Shown here: positions 61,598 to 64,000 of the stretch, piece after piece | Layout: every line of letters starts with the position of its first letter | Numbering within the stretch: the first letter of the stretch is position 1 | Assembly (NCBI RefSeq): GCF_001686925.1 | Contig: NZ_LVEN01000046.1 | Span: forward strand, 585,370-649,369 | Reading direction: 5' to 3' | Source of the DNA: Flavobacterium piscis | GTDB lineage: Bacteria; Bacteroidota; Bacteroidia; Flavobacteriales; Flavobacteriaceae | Length of the DNA stretch: 64,000 nt | Position numbers and translations under genes: made by a program | The notes under the pieces: generated by a model | The model's database searches: none | Seen by the model: the letters and a program-made list of their open reading frames with translations, nothing else | What the model was told of the DNA's origin: nothing

Positions 61598-62764
61598 TTG
61601 AATACTAAAATCTCGATTACAGCTTTTTCATCGATTTCTCCTTTAGGAAATACTTCTGAAGGAGTTTGGGAAAAATATCTCGACAATCAACATTGTTTTT
61701 CGAAGCATTTTTTAGATCAGCAAGAAACTTCTGTGGCTGCTCTTGATGCGAAATCGAAACAAATTGTTGCCGAAATACGGGAATCAGATATTAAATATAA
61801 ATTTTTAGACGATTCGGTTTTGTTTGCGATAGCAGCTTCGCGAAAAGCGGTTGCGCAGGCAGGCTGGAATTCAGATGATGTTTTCGGAATTAATATTGGC
61901 TCCTCTCGTGGTGCCACAGATTTATTCGAAAAGCATTACAAAGAATATATTGATACCGGAAAAGCACAAACTCTGGCTTCGCCCACAACAACTCTGGGGA
62001 ATATTTCGTCATGGATCGCGCATGATTTGCAAAGTAATGGCCCTGAAATTTCTCATTCTATAACGTGTTCTACTGCTCTTCATGCATTATTAAACGGAGT
62101 TGCATGGTTGAAAGCGGGAATGGCTGATAAATTTTTGGTAGGAGGAAGTGAGGCGCCATTGACCGATTTTACGATTGCGCAAATGCGTGCTTTAAAAATA
62201 TATTCGCGAATAAATCAGGATGAAGATTCATGGCCAAACCTGGCTTTTGACTTTGATAAAACGCAGAACACGATGATTCTAGGCGAAGGAGCGGCAGTTT
62301 GTTGTCTGGAAGCCGGCGAAGTAACAAATGCAATTGCATATGTTACCGGAGTTGGATATGCTACTGAGATTTTAGAACATAATATTTCTATTTCTGCCGA
62401 AGCAACCTGTTTTCAGAAATCGATGAAAATGGCATTAAAAGATGTCGATTTAGAAAGTATTGATGCCATTGTAATGCATGCACCAGGAACCATAAAAGGA
62501 GATATAACTGAATTGCGTGCCATAGAAAAAGTATTTGGATCTAAAATGCCTTTACTAACTACCAATAAATGGAAGGTAGGGCATACGTTTGGAGCTTCCG
62601 GAATCTTGAGTTTAGAGTTAGCGCTGTTAATGTTACAGCACGATACTTTTATCGAAGTGCCTTTTGGAACAAAACAAAATCAGACACAATCTATAAGAAG
62701 AGTTTTAGTAAATGCCGTTGGTTTTGGTGGCAATGCCGTAAGCATTTTGATAGAGAAAGCGTAA
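61598..62764 (+). CDS. Beta-ketoacyl synthase (KAS I/II-like)
   Basis: A 388-residue thiolase-fold condensing enzyme. The nucleophile is C157 in SHSITCSTALHALL. The two histidines are in IVMHAPGTIKGD and KWKVGHTFGASG. The first motif is HAPGT, not the usual HGTGT. The start is TTG at 61598, the only one that keeps the N-terminal strand. It lies at the end of the biotin cluster, where it may supply the pimeloyl chain. This pairing is known in Bacteroidetes, but a direct role is inferred. A bidirectional terminator follows. Confidence 0.82.
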   Translation: MNTKISITAFSSISPLGNTSEGVWEKYLDNQHCFSKHFLDQQETSVAALDAKSKQIVAEIRESDIKYKFLDDSVLFAIAASRKAVAQAGWNSDDVFGINIGSSRGATDLFEKHYKEYIDTGKAQTLASPTTTLGNISSWIAHDLQSNGPEISHSITCSTALHALLNGVAWLKAGMADKFLVGGSEAPLTDFTIAQMRALKIYSRINQDEDSWPNLAFDFDKTQNTMILGEGAAVCCLEAGEVTNAIAYVTGVGYATEILEHNISISAEATCFQKSMKMALKDVDLESIDAIVMHAPGTIKGDITELRAIEKVFGSKMPLLTTNKWKVGHTFGASGILSLELALLMLQHDTFIEVPFGTKQNQTQSIRRVLVNAVGFGGNAVSILIEKA

Positions 62765-62779
62765 ATTATTTTATAAACA

Positions 62780-62810
62780 AAAAAACCATTCGCTTAGCGA
62801 ATGGTTTTTT
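62780..62810. terminator. Bidirectional terminator
   Basis: A 15-bp stem (62780-62794 with 62796-62810) with A and T runs on both sides, between convergent genes. Confidence 0.92.
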
Positions 62811-62830
62811 ATTGGAACTAAATTTATATA

Positions 62831-64000
62831 TTATTGAAATATGATTTTTCTTGTTACCGAAGCATCATTTTCTAAAGTTATTTTTACCACCAAAACCTGA
62901 TTGCCTGATGGCAGGTTTTGAATCTGAAGTTCGGTATTTGATACTTTATTTTTGCTGTAAAGCAATTTTCCTGTAATATCAAAAATGGCAACTTCTTTTA
63001 TATTTTCTTTTGATGAAAGGATATTGATAACTTTGTTTTTTACCGAAACTAAAATACCGTCGGGGCTATTTTCAAAATCCCCTGTTCCTAATGTTTTATT
63101 GGTGTAACGCAGTACAAAACGATCTGTAACGGTACCTGTTTCAGCAATAAAATTATAGTCGCTTGTATTTAAATTATGAATTACTCCTGTTTTTTTATCC
63201 TCAAGATAAATAGTTTGCCCGTCTAATATTCCTTCTGTATGGTCTATCGCAATGGTAAACTCCCCATCAATTGTTGATCTGTATCCAAGAGGAATCAGGT
63301 CACTGTTCTCAAATGGCAGTGCACGTCCCTGAATGGTTAATTTTTTAGTTTCATTTACACTGTAAAAATCCACGTAAGGATTACCGTTTAAGGTAGTGGC
63401 ATCATAGTTATTATCGAAACTATTGGTTGCTTCATCAAAATAACCAATCAGGACTTGTTTGAAAGCTCCTTTTGCATTTTTGAAATTTAACCACAAACGA
63501 TCTCTTACCCCGGTAGTTTTGTCTGTCTTAAAAAACTGCGAATTTCCGGCAGTGGCCACCCTCATGCTATTGGTAAATTTAATTGGAGTGTCTGTCAGTG
63601 CTTTTACGAAAAATCCCTGTCCTGAGGCAATGTTTCCTGTTGGAATATTGTCAGTTGGGTTTGCTGTTGGATCTGATATCGCCTCACGGGTCGCCACGCT
63701 TCCTGATAAATTGAAAACAGCATAGTCGTTACTTGTATAAGCGTATATATTAGGCTTAGTAGGATCTGTAACTGCAGGGGCAGTATTATGTGTCCAGAAA
63801 TATACTGTACCCACGATAGTTGGGTTGGGTCCTGCTGTATTGGCCTGAATGAATTTAGTGGCATCCAGGGCAGAAGGATACGGATTCCCGACAAGGTTCC
63901 ATTTTGCAGGTATTGGCTTCATATTTACATCGCCGTTATTGGGTACTCCAACAAAGGAAGCAGAATGAACTGAACCAACAGTGAGTGAATTTGATTCAGG
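62831..64000 (-). CDS. C-terminal part of a T9SS-sorted surface protein (truncated by window end)
   Basis: The frame is open to the window edge upstream of ATG 63922 (26 more codons, including SFVGVPNNGDVN), so the start lies outside. The visible part begins with a PAKWNLVGNPYPSALDA segment of the kind found in large Bacteroidetes adhesins. It ends in a T9SS type A sorting domain: VAIFDITGKLLYSKN, then LQIQNLPSGNQVLVVKI and a basic end VTRKIIFQ. The product is therefore likely secreted and attached to the surface. Confidence 0.85.
   Translation of the reverse strand, partial: PESNSLTVGSVHSASFVGVPNNGDVNMKPIPAKWNLVGNPYPSALDATKFIQANTAGPNPTIVGTVYFWTHNTAPAVTDPTKPNIYAYTSNDYAVFNLSGSVATREAISDPTANPTDNIPTGNIASGQGFFVKALTDTPIKFTNSMRVATAGNSQFFKTDKTTGVRDRLWLNFKNAKGAFKQVLIGYFDEATNSFDNNYDATTLNGNPYVDFYSVNETKKLTIQGRALPFENSDLIPLGYRSTIDGEFTIAIDHTEGILDGQTIYLEDKKTGVIHNLNTSDYNFIAETGTVTDRFVLRYTNKTLGTGDFENSPDGILVSVKNKVINILSSKENIKEVAIFDITGKLLYSKNKVSNTELQIQNLPSGNQVLVVKITLENDASVTRKIIFQ

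Overview
The window looks like the chromosome of a Flavobacterium-like member of the Bacteroidetes. It is AT-rich. Many genes have perfect TAnnTTTG -7 promoter elements. There are many lipoprotein signal peptides, a TonB receptor, T9SS sorting domains, a DUF4270-glmS pair, an atpD-atpC unit apart from other ATP synthase genes, and an OlsF-type fused acyltransferase of the kind described in Flavobacterium johnsoniae. I see no tRNA, rRNA or CRISPR array.

Positions 1-31620 are mostly core genome: proC; a minus-strand nhaA/lipoprotein/cytochrome c unit; a 2-hydroxyacid dehydrogenase; two small membrane proteins; a SUFU-like protein; olsF; exonuclease III; an OmpA-type lipoprotein; a Tas-like aldo-keto reductase; envelope genes (DUF4139, L,D-transpeptidase-like, vWA lipoprotein, a GT51 protein with a long AsmA-like N-terminus); a LytS-type kinase with its LytTR regulator; radA with an esterase-fold gene; panC-panD; and a glycogen-synthase-like gene followed by DUF4270 and glmS. 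Intergenic spaces hold several Flavobacterium-style repeat families.

Positions 31700-46610 are an accessory island. It begins with a promoter, a short T9SS-sorted protein and a 2091-residue SpvB/FG-GAP/RHS protein with a variable C-terminal tip, followed at once by a likely immunity gene. Next come three RAYT (REP-associated tyrosine transposase) units, all broken, each bracketed by inverted REP-like palindromes. Between them lie an orphan membrane protein and an orphan HEYRH metallopeptidase-like toxin tip with a lipoprotein. The island ends with five tandem paralogues of a secreted fibre-like protein that share a nearly identical C-terminal module behind unrelated N-termini. This toxin/REP/RAYT mosaic and the paralogue array are the most unusual parts of the window.

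Positions 46611-64000 return to core functions: a TonB receptor with an SGNH hydrolase lipoprotein, atpD-atpC (separated by a perfect 24-bp inverted repeat), two tandem small secreted proteins sharing a CCESP motif, a NAD-binding protein, and a biotin cluster (bioF ... bioD-bioA-ketoacyl synthase). About 3 kb interrupts the cluster, carrying a GxxExxY gene framed by imperfect ~40-bp inverted repeats, a TraB/GumN-like gene and an ECF sigma factor with a membrane partner. A gene-less copy of the same inverted repeat lies just before bioD. The window ends inside a minus-strand gene for a T9SS-sorted surface protein.
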